Of a DNA stretch of 64,000 bases, positions 16,238 through 24,631 are shown in pieces; the stretch's first letter is position 1, and every line of letters begins with the position of its first letter. The notes below the pieces were generated by a model. It was given only the letters and a program-made list of their open reading frames with translations. It was not told the DNA's origin and did no database searches. Source of the DNA: Caulobacter sp. 602-2 (GTDB taxonomy: Bacteria; Pseudomonadota; Alphaproteobacteria; Caulobacterales; Caulobacteraceae); contig NZ_JAAKGT010000005.1 in the NCBI RefSeq assembly GCF_011043625.1, positions 124,001 to 188,000 of the forward strand, given 5' to 3'. The translations under genes and the position numbers were made by a program.

Positions 16238-16687
16238 ATGAAAGAGATCGCCTTCGCCGACATCGCCAGCCTGGTCGGGCAGGAGGTCGGGGTGTCCGAC
16301 TGGGTCGAGATCAGCCAGGAACGGGTCAACCAGTTCGCCGAAGCGACCGGCGACCACCAGTGGATCCACGTCGACGTCGAGCGGGCCACGCGCGAGATCG
16401 GCGGCCCGATCGCCCATGGCTACATGACGCTGTCGCTGATCCCGATGCTGGGCGCGGGCATCCTGCATGTCACCGGCGTGACCCGCGGCATCAACTACGG
16501 CTGCGACAAGGTGCGGTTCACGAGCATGGTGCGCGTAGGCAAGCGGGTGCGCATGCGCCAGAAGCTGGTCAGCGTCGAGCCCAAGGCCGGCGGCCTGCAG
16601 ATGAAGAACGAGTGCACCATCGAGATCGAGGGCGAGGAGCGTCCGGCCTGCGTGGCCGAGACCATCTCGATCATCTACGGGGCCTAG
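16238..16687 (+). CDS. MaoC-like (R)-specific enoyl-CoA hydratase/dehydratase
   Basis: 149 aa, single hotdog domain. The hydratase motif ATGDHQWIHVDVERA carries the catalytic Asp/His pair, followed by GGPIAHGYMTLSL. Members hydrate trans-2-enoyl-CoA to (R)-3-hydroxyacyl-CoA, feeding beta-oxidation or polyhydroxyalkanoate synthesis. Start ATG 16238 follows gggagagcgccgc. It probably belongs to the same lipid-catabolic regulon as the hydratase at 9598, judged from the upstream operator. Confidence 0.88.
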   Translation: MKEIAFADIASLVGQEVGVSDWVEISQERVNQFAEATGDHQWIHVDVERATREIGGPIAHGYMTLSLIPMLGAGILHVTGVTRGINYGCDKVRFTSMVRVGKRVRMRQKLVSVEPKAGGLQMKNECTIEIEGEERPACVAETISIIYGA

Positions 16688-16689
16688 AT

Positions 16690-16800
16690 GCTCCCCCTGA
16701 AGGGGGAGCTGTCGCGGAGCGACTGAGGGGGAAGTCGGCGGGCTTCTGCGGAAGCTGATAACGTCCCCCCTCCGTCCCTTCCCCCCCCCAGAGGGAGAGG
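16690..16800. repeat. Dispersed repeat of the tccccctgaagggggag family
   Basis: ctccccctgaagggggagct, then gtcgcggagcgac (small hairpin), gagggggaagtc and an inverted return tccccccctccgtcc…ccagagggagag. Related copies occur at 20294, 24311 and 43630. All lie between genes, next to stops. Confidence 0.7.
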
Positions 16801-16813
16801 ATCTTGAAAAGAC

Positions 16814-16846
16814 AAAGGCCCCGGATCGCTCCGGGGCCTTCGTTTT
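16814..16846. terminator. Bidirectional intrinsic terminator
   Basis: Stem AAAGGCCCCGGA / TCCGGGGCCTT, loop tcgc, followed by cgtttt on the plus strand and tttgtctttt on the minus strand. It separates the MaoC gene (plus) from the csbD-family gene (minus). Confidence 0.8.
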
Positions 16847-16863
16847 GGGGATCGGACCAAGCC

Positions 16864-17046
16864 TTAGTGCTTGATCGCGTCGCCGATCTTGTCCTGGGCC
16901 TGACCGACCTTGTTCTGGACATCGCCCTTGATCTTCTGGGCCTTGCCCTCGGCTTCCAGGCGTTCGTTGTCCGTGGCCTTGCCGACGGCTTCCTTCACGG
17001 CGCCCACGCCCTTGTCGATGGCGCCTTCCACACGATTGGTGCTCAT
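16864..17046 (-). CDS. CsbD-family small stress protein
   Basis: 60 aa, cytoplasmic and highly charged, with the CsbD pattern (RVEGAIDKGVGAVKEAVGKA, then RLEAEGKAQKIKGDVQNKVG). Members are induced by general stress in many bacteria; the biochemical function is not known. Single gene bounded by a terminator on its 3' side. Compare the lipidated version at 2701-2940. Confidence 0.85.
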   Translation of the reverse strand: MSTNRVEGAIDKGVGAVKEAVGKATDNERLEAEGKAQKIKGDVQNKVGQAQDKIGDAIKH

Positions 17047-17137
17047 TGGCTTGCTCCTGTTCGAGTTTGAACTCCCCTTTCGAACGGGGCCCCGGGAGCA
17101 ATGGTTCCTAGCTTGGCCGAAGGCTATTTCGCCGAAA

Positions 17138-17986
17138 TCAGCGATTGAAGCCGGGCGCGGCGACGGCCTGGACGGCGACCACGTCCTGCGCGGCGGCGAC
17201 GCTGGGCGGCTTGGCCGGCGCGGCCTGGATCAGCGGCGGGCCGGACGGCTTGTCGAGCAGGGCGACGGTCTCGCGGATGTACTTGGCGTGGGTGACGATG
17301 CCGATCTCGAGGCGCTCGCCCGACAGCTCGACCTGCTGGGTCAGCATGCCGGCCACGAACTGCACCTCCTGGCTTTCGGTCGAGCCCGGCCGGCGGCGCG
17401 CGCCCTCGGCCATGAACACTGGCCCGCCCGAATTGCCGGGGAACACCGAGAAATCCATCAGGAAGGTCGGGAACACGCTGGCCGGCGCCAGCGGATAGGA
17501 GGCCACCCGCCCCGAGCGCAGGATCGGAAAGCCCGCGGTGTTGGCCGACAGGCCGCGCGGAAAGCCCAGGGCCATCATCTCGTCGCCGGGACCAAGGCTG
17601 TACTTGTTGAAGGTGTCGTCCTGGGCCAGCCAGGCCAGCGGAATGGCGGCCTTGGCGAATTCGGGCGGCGCCTCGACGACGATGGCGGCGACGTCGCGGC
17701 TGGGATGCTTGATCCACAGGGGATGGTCGCCGTCGCGGATCTTCAGGGTGCGGGGATCGTAGCGCCAGACCCCCTCCTTGCTCTGCACGCGATAGCCGAT
17801 CTTGGCCGAGACCGATGGCATGCGGTCGAAGACGTGGGCGGCGGTGACCAGGATGGTGCGCGGACGACCATCGGGCGTGGGGTCCTCGATGAGGAATCCG
17901 GTGCCCACCGTGCGCGAGCCGTCGGCGAGCGGCTGCTCCAGCTGCACCGTCGCCTGGATCAGATCGACCGACAGGTCCCAAGCCAT
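17138..17986 (-). CDS. Trypsin-like serine protease (S1/S46-like fold), no signal peptide
   Basis: 282 aa. The catalytic triad can be read as His51 (VTAAHVFD), Asp98 (SRDVAAI) and Ser186 (FPGNSGGPV). There is no PDZ domain and no obvious signal peptide, so it may be cytoplasmic or exported atypically. The tail (about 245-282) is Pro/Ala/Val-rich. Divergent from the oligopeptidase B gene with a 104-bp gap. The substrate is unknown. Confidence 0.8.
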   Translation of the reverse strand: MAWDLSVDLIQATVQLEQPLADGSRTVGTGFLIEDPTPDGRPRTILVTAAHVFDRMPSVSAKIGYRVQSKEGVWRYDPRTLKIRDGDHPLWIKHPSRDVAAIVVEAPPEFAKAAIPLAWLAQDDTFNKYSLGPGDEMMALGFPRGLSANTAGFPILRSGRVASYPLAPASVFPTFLMDFSVFPGNSGGPVFMAEGARRRPGSTESQEVQFVAGMLTQQVELSGERLEIGIVTHAKYIRETVALLDKPSGPPLIQAAPAKPPSVAAAQDVVAVQAVAAPGFNR

Positions 17987-18090
17987 GAACGCCCTCGTCT
18001 CCGATTCAACCTTAGACGTCGTATGAGTTTGACCAGACGCCCCAGCCGCAACAAGTTGGCGTTCTGACGCATCCGAGGGGGAATCTGTCC

Positions 18091-20271
18091 ATGAACCGGC
18101 GCGAAATGATGACGAGCGTTGCCGCCGTCGCCGCCACGTCCTCCGTCCTCATCCCCGGGAGTTCCATGTCCGCCACCGCCAAGCCCGTTCCTCCGGTCGC
18201 CAAGAAGGTTCCCAAGCGCATCGAGCAGCTGGGCCGGGTGCGCGTCGACGACTACGCCTGGATGAAGGACGACAACTGGCAGAAGGTCCTGCGCGACCCC
18301 AGCCTGATCAAGGCCGAGGTCAAGGAGCACCTGACCGCCGAGAACGCCTATGTGAAGGCTATGCTGGCCCCGACCCAGGACCTGCAGAAGGCGATGTTCG
18401 AGGAGATGAAGGGCCGCATCAAGGAGGACGACTCCTCGGTGCCTTCGCCCGACGGCCCGTACGACTATTATTCGCGCTTCGCCCTGGGCGGCCAGCATCC
18501 GATCTACGCCCGCCGCCCCCGCGGAAAGAACGACGGCGAGGAAGTGCTGCTGGACAGCGACGCCCTGGCCAAGGGCAAGGCCTACAGCCAGGTCAGCGCC
18601 GCCGAGCACAGCCCCGACCACAAGCTGTTCGCCTATGCCGAGGACGCGCAGGGCTCCGAAGTCCACAAGATCTACGTCAAGGACCTGGCCACCGGCGAGA
18701 TCCTGGCCGAGCCGGTCGACAGCAGCACCGGCGACTTCACCTGGTCGCCCGACTCCAAGTGGCTGTTCTGGACCCACCGCGACGACAACGGCCGTTCCGA
18801 CAAGATCTATCGCCGCCCGGCGCGCGGCGGGCTGAAGGACGACGTGCTGGTCTATGAAGAGCCCGACGACGGCTTCTTCGTCAGCGTCAGCGTCACCGGT
18901 TCGGAAGCCTTCATCGTCATCAGCGCCGGCGACCACGAGACGTCGGAAACCCTGCTGATCCCGGCGAGCGACGTCGCCGCCAAGCCCAAGGTCGTGGAGC
19001 CGCGCACGCCGGGCCTGCGCTATTCGGTCGAGCACTGGGACGGCCAGTTCGTCATCCTGACCAACGCCGACGACGCCATCGACTTCAAGCTGGTCGAGGC
19101 TCCGGTCGCCAATCCGGGCCGCGCCCACTGGAAGGACTTCGTGGCCCACAAGCCGGGGACCTTCATCACCGGCCACGCCGCCTACAAGGACCACCTGGTC
19201 CGCGTCGAGCGCGTCAACGCCAACACCCGCATCGTCATCACCGACCGCGCGACCAAGGCCGAAAAGCCGATCGTCGTCGACGAGCAGGCCTATGTGCTGA
19301 GCGTCGAGGGCGGCTACGAGTTCGACACCCCCACCCTGCGCTACGTCTACCAGTCGCCGACCACGCCGCGTCAGTGGTTCGACTACGACATGCGCAGCGG
19401 CGACAAGGTGCTCCGAAAGACCCAGGAAATCCCCTCGGGCCACGATCCCTCCAAGTACGTGACCAAGCGCCTCTACGCCAAGGCGCCCGACGGCGCCGAG
19501 GTGCCGGTGACCGTGCTGATGAAGAAGGACGTCAAGCTGGACGGCAAGGCGCCGCTGCTGCTGTACGGCTACGGCAGCTACGGCATGTCGATGGATCCGT
19601 CGTTCTCGATCCGCAACTTCAGCCTGGTCGATCGCGGCTGGATCTGGGCCACGGCCCACATCCGCGGCGGCTCGGAAAAGGGCTACGGCTGGTTCCTGGA
19701 CGGCAAGAAGTTCAAGAAGAAGAACACCTTCACCGACTTCATCGCCTGCGCCGAGCACCTGCACGCCAATGGCTACGGCGCCAAGGGCGCCACGGTGGCC
19801 TACGGCGGTTCGGCCGGCGGCATGCTGATGGGCGCGATCACCAACCTGCGGCCGGACCTGTGGGCCGGGATCATCGGGGCGGTGCCGTTCGTCGACGTGC
19901 TCAACACCATGAGCGACACCTCCCTGCCCCTGACCCCGCCGGAGTGGCCCGAATGGGGCAATCCGCTGGAGGACAAGGAGGCCTACGACTACATCGCCAG
20001 CTACTCGCCGTACGACAACGTCACCGCCAAGCCCTATCCGGCCGTGCTGGCCACCGGCGGCCTGTCGGATCCGCGCGTCACCTACTGGGAGCCCGAGAAG
20101 TGGGCCGCCAAGCTGCGGGCCAACACCACCAGCGGCAACCCGATCCTCCTGAAGATCAACATGGAGGCCGGCCACGGCGGCGCCTCGGGCCGCTTCGACT
20201 TCCTCAAGGAGATCGCGCTCGACTACGCGTTCGCCGTGTGGGCGGTCGACAAGGGCTGGACGAAGGCGTGA
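18091..20271 (+). CDS. ptrB: Oligopeptidase B / prolyl oligopeptidase family (S9A), with Tat-like leader
   Basis: 726 aa. Cleaves short peptides, in oligopeptidase B after basic residues. A beta-propeller N-terminal domain is followed by the alpha/beta-hydrolase domain with Ser574 (YGGSAGGML), Asp660 (LSDPRVTYWEP) and His695 (AGHGGASG). The DPRVTYWEP and RGGSEKGYGW stretches are typical of oligopeptidase B. The N-terminus MNRREMMTSVAAVAATSS resembles a twin-arginine leader, suggesting periplasmic location. Starting instead at Met25 would give a cytosolic form. Confidence 0.9.
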   Translation: MNRREMMTSVAAVAATSSVLIPGSSMSATAKPVPPVAKKVPKRIEQLGRVRVDDYAWMKDDNWQKVLRDPSLIKAEVKEHLTAENAYVKAMLAPTQDLQKAMFEEMKGRIKEDDSSVPSPDGPYDYYSRFALGGQHPIYARRPRGKNDGEEVLLDSDALAKGKAYSQVSAAEHSPDHKLFAYAEDAQGSEVHKIYVKDLATGEILAEPVDSSTGDFTWSPDSKWLFWTHRDDNGRSDKIYRRPARGGLKDDVLVYEEPDDGFFVSVSVTGSEAFIVISAGDHETSETLLIPASDVAAKPKVVEPRTPGLRYSVEHWDGQFVILTNADDAIDFKLVEAPVANPGRAHWKDFVAHKPGTFITGHAAYKDHLVRVERVNANTRIVITDRATKAEKPIVVDEQAYVLSVEGGYEFDTPTLRYVYQSPTTPRQWFDYDMRSGDKVLRKTQEIPSGHDPSKYVTKRLYAKAPDGAEVPVTVLMKKDVKLDGKAPLLLYGYGSYGMSMDPSFSIRNFSLVDRGWIWATAHIRGGSEKGYGWFLDGKKFKKKNTFTDFIACAEHLHANGYGAKGATVAYGGSAGGMLMGAITNLRPDLWAGIIGAVPFVDVLNTMSDTSLPLTPPEWPEWGNPLEDKEAYDYIASYSPYDNVTAKPYPAVLATGGLSDPRVTYWEPEKWAAKLRANTTSGNPILLKINMEAGHGGASGRFDFLKEIALDYAFAVWAVDKGWTKA

Positions 20272-20293
20272 TGCGTAGTTCGAACGTCAAGGC

Positions 20294-20407
20294 CCTCCCC
20301 CTGAAGGGGGAGGTGTCGGCGCAGCCGACGGAGGGGGAAGCGATCGCGGCGGGATGGAAACTTCCCCCTCCGGCGCTTCGCGCCACCTCCCCCTTCGGGG
20401 AGAGGGT
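20294..20407. repeat. Dispersed repeat of the tccccctgaagggggag family
   Basis: ctccccctgaagggggaggt, a gtcggcgcagccgac hairpin, gagggggaag, then the inverted half cttccccctccggcgcttcgcgcc…cctcccccttcggggag. It fills the gap between the peptidase stop and the acetyltransferase start, whose ribosome site lies inside or next to the repeat. Confidence 0.75.
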
Positions 20408-20411
20408 CTAG

Positions 20412-20963
20412 ATGACGCTAACCATCCGCCCCTCCACGGACGCCGACGTGCCGGCGATCACGGCCATCTACGGCTGGAACGTGCTCAACGGCCTGGGCAC
20501 CTTCGAGGAGGTTCCGCCCGACCAGGCCGAGATGGCCCGGCGGCGCGCGGCCTTCCTCGATCGCGGCCTGCCCTACCTGGTCGCCGAGCAGGACGGAAAG
20601 GTGCTGGGCTATGCCTATGCCGGCCCGTTCCGGCTGCGGGCGGCCTATCGCTACACCGTCGAGGACAGCATCTACGTCGCGCCCGACGCGGCCGGAAAGG
20701 GCGTCGGCAAGGCCCTGCTGCAGGCGCTGATCGAGGCCTGCGAGGGCCTGGGCCTGCGCCAGATCTGCGCGGTGATCGGCGACAGCGGCAACGCCGCCTC
20801 GATCGGCGTGCACGCCGCGCTCGGTTTCGAGCACAAGGGCGTCTTCCCGGCCATGGGCTACAAGTTCGGCCGCTGGGTCGACCTCGTTTGGATGCAGCGG
20901 TCGCTGAACGGCGGCGGCGACACCCCGCCCGACGCGCCCGGCATGTCTCTCAGCGGCGTGTAG
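20412..20963 (+). CDS. GNAT N-acetyltransferase, phosphinothricin-acetyltransferase-like
   Basis: 183 aa. Transfers acetyl from acetyl-CoA to an amine. N-terminus TIRPSTDADVPAITAIYGWNV, acetyl-CoA loop VAPDAAGKGVGKALLQALIE and C-terminal GDSGNAASIGVHAALGFEHKG match the PAT/Bar group. In many genomes these enzymes detoxify amino-acid analogues such as methionine sulfoximine. The extension after residue 165 is not conserved. Ends at a bidirectional terminator. Confidence 0.85.
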   Translation: MTLTIRPSTDADVPAITAIYGWNVLNGLGTFEEVPPDQAEMARRRAAFLDRGLPYLVAEQDGKVLGYAYAGPFRLRAAYRYTVEDSIYVAPDAAGKGVGKALLQALIEACEGLGLRQICAVIGDSGNAASIGVHAALGFEHKGVFPAMGYKFGRWVDLVWMQRSLNGGGDTPPDAPGMSLSGV

Positions 20964-20990
20964 ATCGCCCGCAGAGCAACGCTCAAAGCA

Positions 20991-21018
20991 AAAGCCCCGC
21001 CGTCACCGGCGGGGCTTT
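20991..21018. terminator. Bidirectional intrinsic terminator
   Basis: Perfect 12-bp stem AAAGCCCCGCCG / CGGCGGGGCTTT with loop tcac, followed by cgtgtttt on plus. Reading minus, the stem is followed by TGCTTTGAG, a weaker T-rich stretch. It sits between convergent genes (acetyltransferase and mucR2). Confidence 0.82.
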
Positions 21019-21051
21019 CGTGTTTTCTAAGGTTCACTTGGAACCGAGGCT

Positions 21052-21489
21052 TCAGGCCTTGCGAGCGCGAGCCTTGCCCGGAGCCTTGGCCTTGCGACCG
21101 CCTTGGCCCAGGCCCAGAGCCTTGGCCATGGCCGAACGGGCTTCGCTGTACGACGGCGCCGTGGTCGGATAGTCGGCCGGCAGGCCCCACTTCGACTTGT
21201 ACTCGGCGACGGTCATGCCGTGGGTGGTCAGGTGGCGCTTCAGCGTCTTGTAGGGCTTGCCGTCCTCGAAGCTGATCAGGGCGTCCGGCGTGATGCTCTT
21301 GCGGATCTGGGCCGGAGTAGCCTTGGTAACGGTCTCGGTAACCGGCGCTTCCGGCGAACCAAGACCGGAAAGCGCGTCGTGCGTGGCCCGAATCAGAGCC
21401 GGCAGGTCAGAGACCGAGGTCGTGTTGTTGGCCACATAGTTGGCCACGATCTCAGCGGTCAGCTCGATCAGGGTCGATTTGTCTTCCAC
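21052..21489 (-). CDS. mucR2: MucR/Ros-family transcriptional regulator (copy 2)
   Basis: 145 aa starting at GTG 21489 (ggagtgacgcc upstream), which aligns with the [10 protein letters not shown] start of copy 1 (MEDKSTLIEL). Core ISFEDGKPYKTLKRHLTTH and EYKSKWGLPADYPTTAPSYSEARS. The Cys of copy 1 (YIICLEDG) is replaced by Ser/Phe here, so zinc coordination differs, as in other Cys-less MucR proteins. The basic tail is lysine/arginine-rich. An unusually long 440-bp upstream region suggests complex control. Confidence 0.88.
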   Translation of the reverse strand: MEDKSTLIELTAEIVANYVANNTTSVSDLPALIRATHDALSGLGSPEAPVTETVTKATPAQIRKSITPDALISFEDGKPYKTLKRHLTTHGMTVAEYKSKWGLPADYPTTAPSYSEARSAMAKALGLGQGGRKAKAPGKARARKA

Positions 21490-21933
21490 GGCGTCACTCC
21501 ACAATGACTTTAAATTCGGAAATACACCCGCCCTGTGGAATTACAAGTACACAAATACGCAATCGATCGAGCAACGCTCCGCGAAAACAGGCTTTATTTC
21601 GCAGCAACAATGTCGATCGCGGATTTTCAAAGCCTTAGCCGTAGCCGATGAGGCTCGCCTTCAAGTTCAGTTCCAGCGCCGAACGTTTTCGCATGCGCGA
21701 AGACCGGCAAGGTTCGCGTGCATTTGCACTGTGCATGGCGTGGCGCCGGCGATTCAGATTCGCCCTGCCTTTTCAGGCGCTGGCGCAGGCTGAACTGAAC
21801 ACGGCCAGGAACGCCGCAAACGCTCGCAGCCGCGAAAGAGCCGATGGGCAAAGCAGAGCTTGAAGGGAGATAAATGCTCGCGATGTAAACGCTGCTTCCG
21901 GTCCGAAGCGCTGATCAGCGAGAGAAGAGAGAG
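21490..21933. other. 444-bp intergenic region upstream of mucR2, no gene seen
   Basis: AT-richer than its surroundings, especially 21500-21620 (actttaaattcgg, ggaattacaagtacacaaatacg), as expected for MucR autoregulatory DNA. No convincing open frame on either strand. A short stretch at 21865-21885 (gaagggagataaATGCTCGCGATGTAA) has a ribosome site and a four-codon frame, which may be fortuitous. Confidence 0.5.
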
Positions 21934-22007
21934 TGGCTGGGGAACTAGGACTCGAACCTAGAATGACGGTACCAAAAACCGCAGTGTTACCATTACACCA
22001 TTCCCCA
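21934..22007 (-). tRNA. tRNA-Gln (anticodon TTG)
   Basis: 74 nt including encoded CCA. Read on the minus strand: acceptor TGGGGAA pairs with TTCCCCA, anticodon stem GCGGT/ACCGT with loop TTTTGGT (anticodon TTG, codon CAA), and T-arm CTAGG-TTCGAGT-CCTAG. All arms pair. Confidence 0.95.
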
Positions 22008-22114
22008 GCAGGAACAGCGGCGACCCAGTGGGCCGCGGCGAGGCGGTGGAGATAGCCCAGGATTCGGACGGTGGCAACGCCCTCCAAATTCTTTTTTTGG
22101 GTCCATTTTCACGC

Positions 22115-22143
22115 TTGCGACTCTCCGAACAGCCTCCTATAAG
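22115..22143 (+). promoter_or_regulatory. Promoter of tRNA-Pro
   Basis: TTGCGA (22115-22120), 17-bp spacer, TATAAG (22138-22143), ideally spaced about 50 bp before the tRNA-Pro 5' end at 22192. No other plus-strand gene starts before the tRNA. Confidence 0.65.
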
Positions 22144-22191
22144 CCGCCTCCCAAGTCGAGCACAGCCAACCGGCGGCGCGGCTTCGGAAGT

Positions 22192-22268
22192 CGGAGTGTG
22201 GCTCAGTCTGGTAGAGCACTGCGTTCGGGACGCAGGGGTCGCAGGTTCAAATCCTGCCACTCCGACCA
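22192..22268 (+). tRNA. tRNA-Pro (anticodon CGG)
   Basis: 77 nt including encoded CCA. Acceptor CGGAGTG/CACTCCG, anticodon stem CTGCG/CGCAG with loop TTCGGGA (anticodon CGG, codon CCG), T-arm GCAGG-TTCAAAT-CCTGC. Divergent from tRNA-Gln. Confidence 0.95.
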
Positions 22269-22449
22269 TCTTCTCTCCCGAGAAAATCCCCTCATTTGCA
22301 CCGCTCGAGCGCGAAGTTCGGCAGGTTGCGCGCAGTTCATTTGACCGCGACGCGACAGCCGCTAGCTTGCGGCGACATTGAAGCGCGTCGGACGCACGAT
22401 CGTCTGTGCTTTCGCGCCGGCGCGCTTTGGCTATCGCAACGGGATCCCG

Positions 22450-24228
22450 ATGAAGCAGTTTCTCATGACCGTGGCCGGCGTGTTCGTCGGGCTCGTGCTC
22501 TTTCTCGTCGGGGTGCCCTTCATATTGATCGTGCTGGCGGCCGGCGCCGCCCGCCCCGCCCCCGTCGCCGCCAATTCGGTGGTGCAGCTGGACCTGCGCG
22601 GCGGCCTGTCGGACCAGGATTCGCAGAACCCCTTCGCGGCGTTCGGCGGCGGCGGCCAGTCGGTGATGGGCGTCATCGAGGTGCTGCGCCGCGCCGAGAC
22701 CGACGACAAGGTCAAGGCGGTGTTCGTGCGCCTGCCGGAAGGCGGCGTCGCCCCGGCCTCGGCCGACGAGCTCGCCCAGGCCTTCAAGCACTTCCGCAGC
22801 GTCGGCAAGAAGCCGATCTTCGCCCATAGCCAGGGCATCTATCCCTCGGGCATGTCGACCTCGACCTACCGCCTGGGCGCGGCCGCCAGCGAGTTCTGGA
22901 TGCAGCCGGACAGCTCGCTGCAGGCCGTGGGCGTGGCCAGCGAGACGATGTTCTACAAGCGCCTGTTCGACAAGTACGGCGTCAAGGCCGACTTCGAGCA
23001 GCGCTACGAGTACAAGAACGCGGTCAATCCCTATCTCAACAGCGACTTCACCGCGGCCCACCGCGAGGCGACGCTGTCGTGGATGACGTCGGTCTATACC
23101 GGCGCCCTCACCGCCGCCGCCCAGGACCGCAAGCTGGACCCGGCGCGCCTGATCAAGGCCATCGAGGCCGGCCCCTACAGCGCCCAGCAGGCGCAAGGGC
23201 TGGGCCTGATCGACAAGGTCGGCCAGGTGAAGGAAGCCCAGGACGCCATGCTGACCCGCGCCGGCAAGGGCGCCAAGCTGATCGACTTCTCCGACTACGC
23301 CTCGCGCTCGAAGAAGGACCTGCCCAAGACCGGCGCGGCCATCGCGGTGATCGGGGCCGAGGGTCCGATCGTCACGGGCACGTCGGGGCAGTCCTCGCCG
23401 TTCTCGGGCGACAGCACCATCCACTCCGACGAGACCGCCAAGGCGATCTACGACGCGATCGAGGACAAGGACGTCAAGGCCATCGTTCTGCGGGTCTCCT
23501 CGCCGGGCGGCTCGGACACGGCCTCCGAACAGATCCTGGCGGCCGTCAGGGCCGCCAAGGCGGCCGGAAAGCCCGTCGTGGTCAGCATGGGCACCTACGC
23601 GGCTTCCGGGGGCTACTGGATCAGCAGCCAGGCCTCGGCGATCGTGGCCCAGCCCTCGACCCTGACCGGCTCGATCGGCGTGTTCGGCGGCAAGTTCGCC
23701 CTGGGCGACGCGCTGTCGCGCTTCGGCGTCGACACCCGCCAGGTGACCGTGGGCGGCGACTATGCCGGCGCCTTCGGAACCGGCCAGGAATTCACCGCCG
23801 ACCAGCGCGCCCGCTTCTCGGCCTGGATGGACAATATCTACGCCGGGTTCGTGGCCCGCGTGGCCGAGGGCCGCAAGCTGCCGGTCGAGCGCGTGCGCGA
23901 GATCGCCAAGGGCCGCGTCTGGACCGGCGCCCAGGCCAAGGACCTGGGCCTGGTGGACCAGCTGGGCGGCTTCTACGACGCCGTCGACAAGGCCAAGGCC
24001 CTGGCCAAGCTGACCGGCGACGTGCGCCTGAAGAAGATCGGCGGTCCCAAGTCGCCGTTCGACGCCCTGGAGAAGGCCCTGGGCGTCAGCTCGACCTCGA
24101 TGCGCACCGTCGCCGCCGCCGCCTGGATCCTGGGCGACCCGCGCTCCGAGGCGATCCTGGACGAGATGGCCAAGACCCGCCTGCGCTCGCAGGGCGCCAG
24201 CGTCCTGGCCGACACGCCGTCCTACTGA
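22450..24228 (+). CDS. sppA: Signal peptide peptidase SppA (67-kDa type)
   Basis: 592 aa, inner-membrane serine/lysine protease that degrades cleaved signal peptides. One N-terminal helix (TVAGVFVGLVLFLVGVPFIL) is followed by two tandem S49 domains as in the long Gram-negative form. The catalytic Lys is at about 189 (YEYKNAVNPY) and the nucleophile Ser386 in YAASGGYW. ATG 22450 was chosen because it begins directly before the membrane helix. It ends at a strong terminator. Confidence 0.93.
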   Translation: MKQFLMTVAGVFVGLVLFLVGVPFILIVLAAGAARPAPVAANSVVQLDLRGGLSDQDSQNPFAAFGGGGQSVMGVIEVLRRAETDDKVKAVFVRLPEGGVAPASADELAQAFKHFRSVGKKPIFAHSQGIYPSGMSTSTYRLGAAASEFWMQPDSSLQAVGVASETMFYKRLFDKYGVKADFEQRYEYKNAVNPYLNSDFTAAHREATLSWMTSVYTGALTAAAQDRKLDPARLIKAIEAGPYSAQQAQGLGLIDKVGQVKEAQDAMLTRAGKGAKLIDFSDYASRSKKDLPKTGAAIAVIGAEGPIVTGTSGQSSPFSGDSTIHSDETAKAIYDAIEDKDVKAIVLRVSSPGGSDTASEQILAAVRAAKAAGKPVVVSMGTYAASGGYWISSQASAIVAQPSTLTGSIGVFGGKFALGDALSRFGVDTRQVTVGGDYAGAFGTGQEFTADQRARFSAWMDNIYAGFVARVAEGRKLPVERVREIAKGRVWTGAQAKDLGLVDQLGGFYDAVDKAKALAKLTGDVRLKKIGGPKSPFDALEKALGVSSTSMRTVAAAAWILGDPRSEAILDEMAKTRLRSQGASVLADTPSY

Positions 24229-24250
24229 GGTCTGCGCGAGGTTCACGAGA

Positions 24251-24281
24251 AAGGCCGCGCCGAAAGGGGCGGCCTTTTTTT
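24251..24281 (+). terminator. Intrinsic terminator of sppA
   Basis: Stem aaggccgc / gcggcctt with a 10-nt loop, followed by seven T (24275-24281), 22 bp after the sppA stop codon. Confidence 0.85.
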
Positions 24282-24310
24282 GTGGCCGCGATCGGTGGGG
24301 GGCCTCAGGC

Positions 24311-24541
24311 GCCGCTCCCCCTCCGGCCCTCCGGGCCACCTCCCCCTTCAGGGGGAGGGTCTTGGCTGGCGCCCAGATGCTTCCCCTAAAGGGGGAGGGT
24401 CTTAGTCGGCGGACCTCCCCCTGTGGGGGAGGCGATCGCGTCAGCGATCGGTGGGGGGAGTTGGTGGGTGATCGGCCAGCGCCTCGACAGCTGAAAACGC
24501 CCCCCCCACCGGCCTTCGGCCGCCTCCCCCAGAGGGGGAGG
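24311..24541. repeat. Cluster of tccccctgaagggggag-family repeats
   Basis: At least three units back to back: ccgctccccctccggccctccgg…cctcccccttcagggggagg, then ttcccctaaagggggagg, then cctccccctgtgggggaggcgatcgcgtcagcgatcggtgggg and its inverted partner cccccccaccggccttcggccgcctcccccagagggggagg. This is the largest accumulation of the family in the window. Confidence 0.75.
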
Positions 24542-24631
24542 TTCCTTCGCGCGGACGCGCGGCTTCTCGGCCTCTCGTGGAAACCACGGAAGTTGATGGA
24601 GAGGGCGCGGGGCGTCCGGGCTTCGCCCGGA

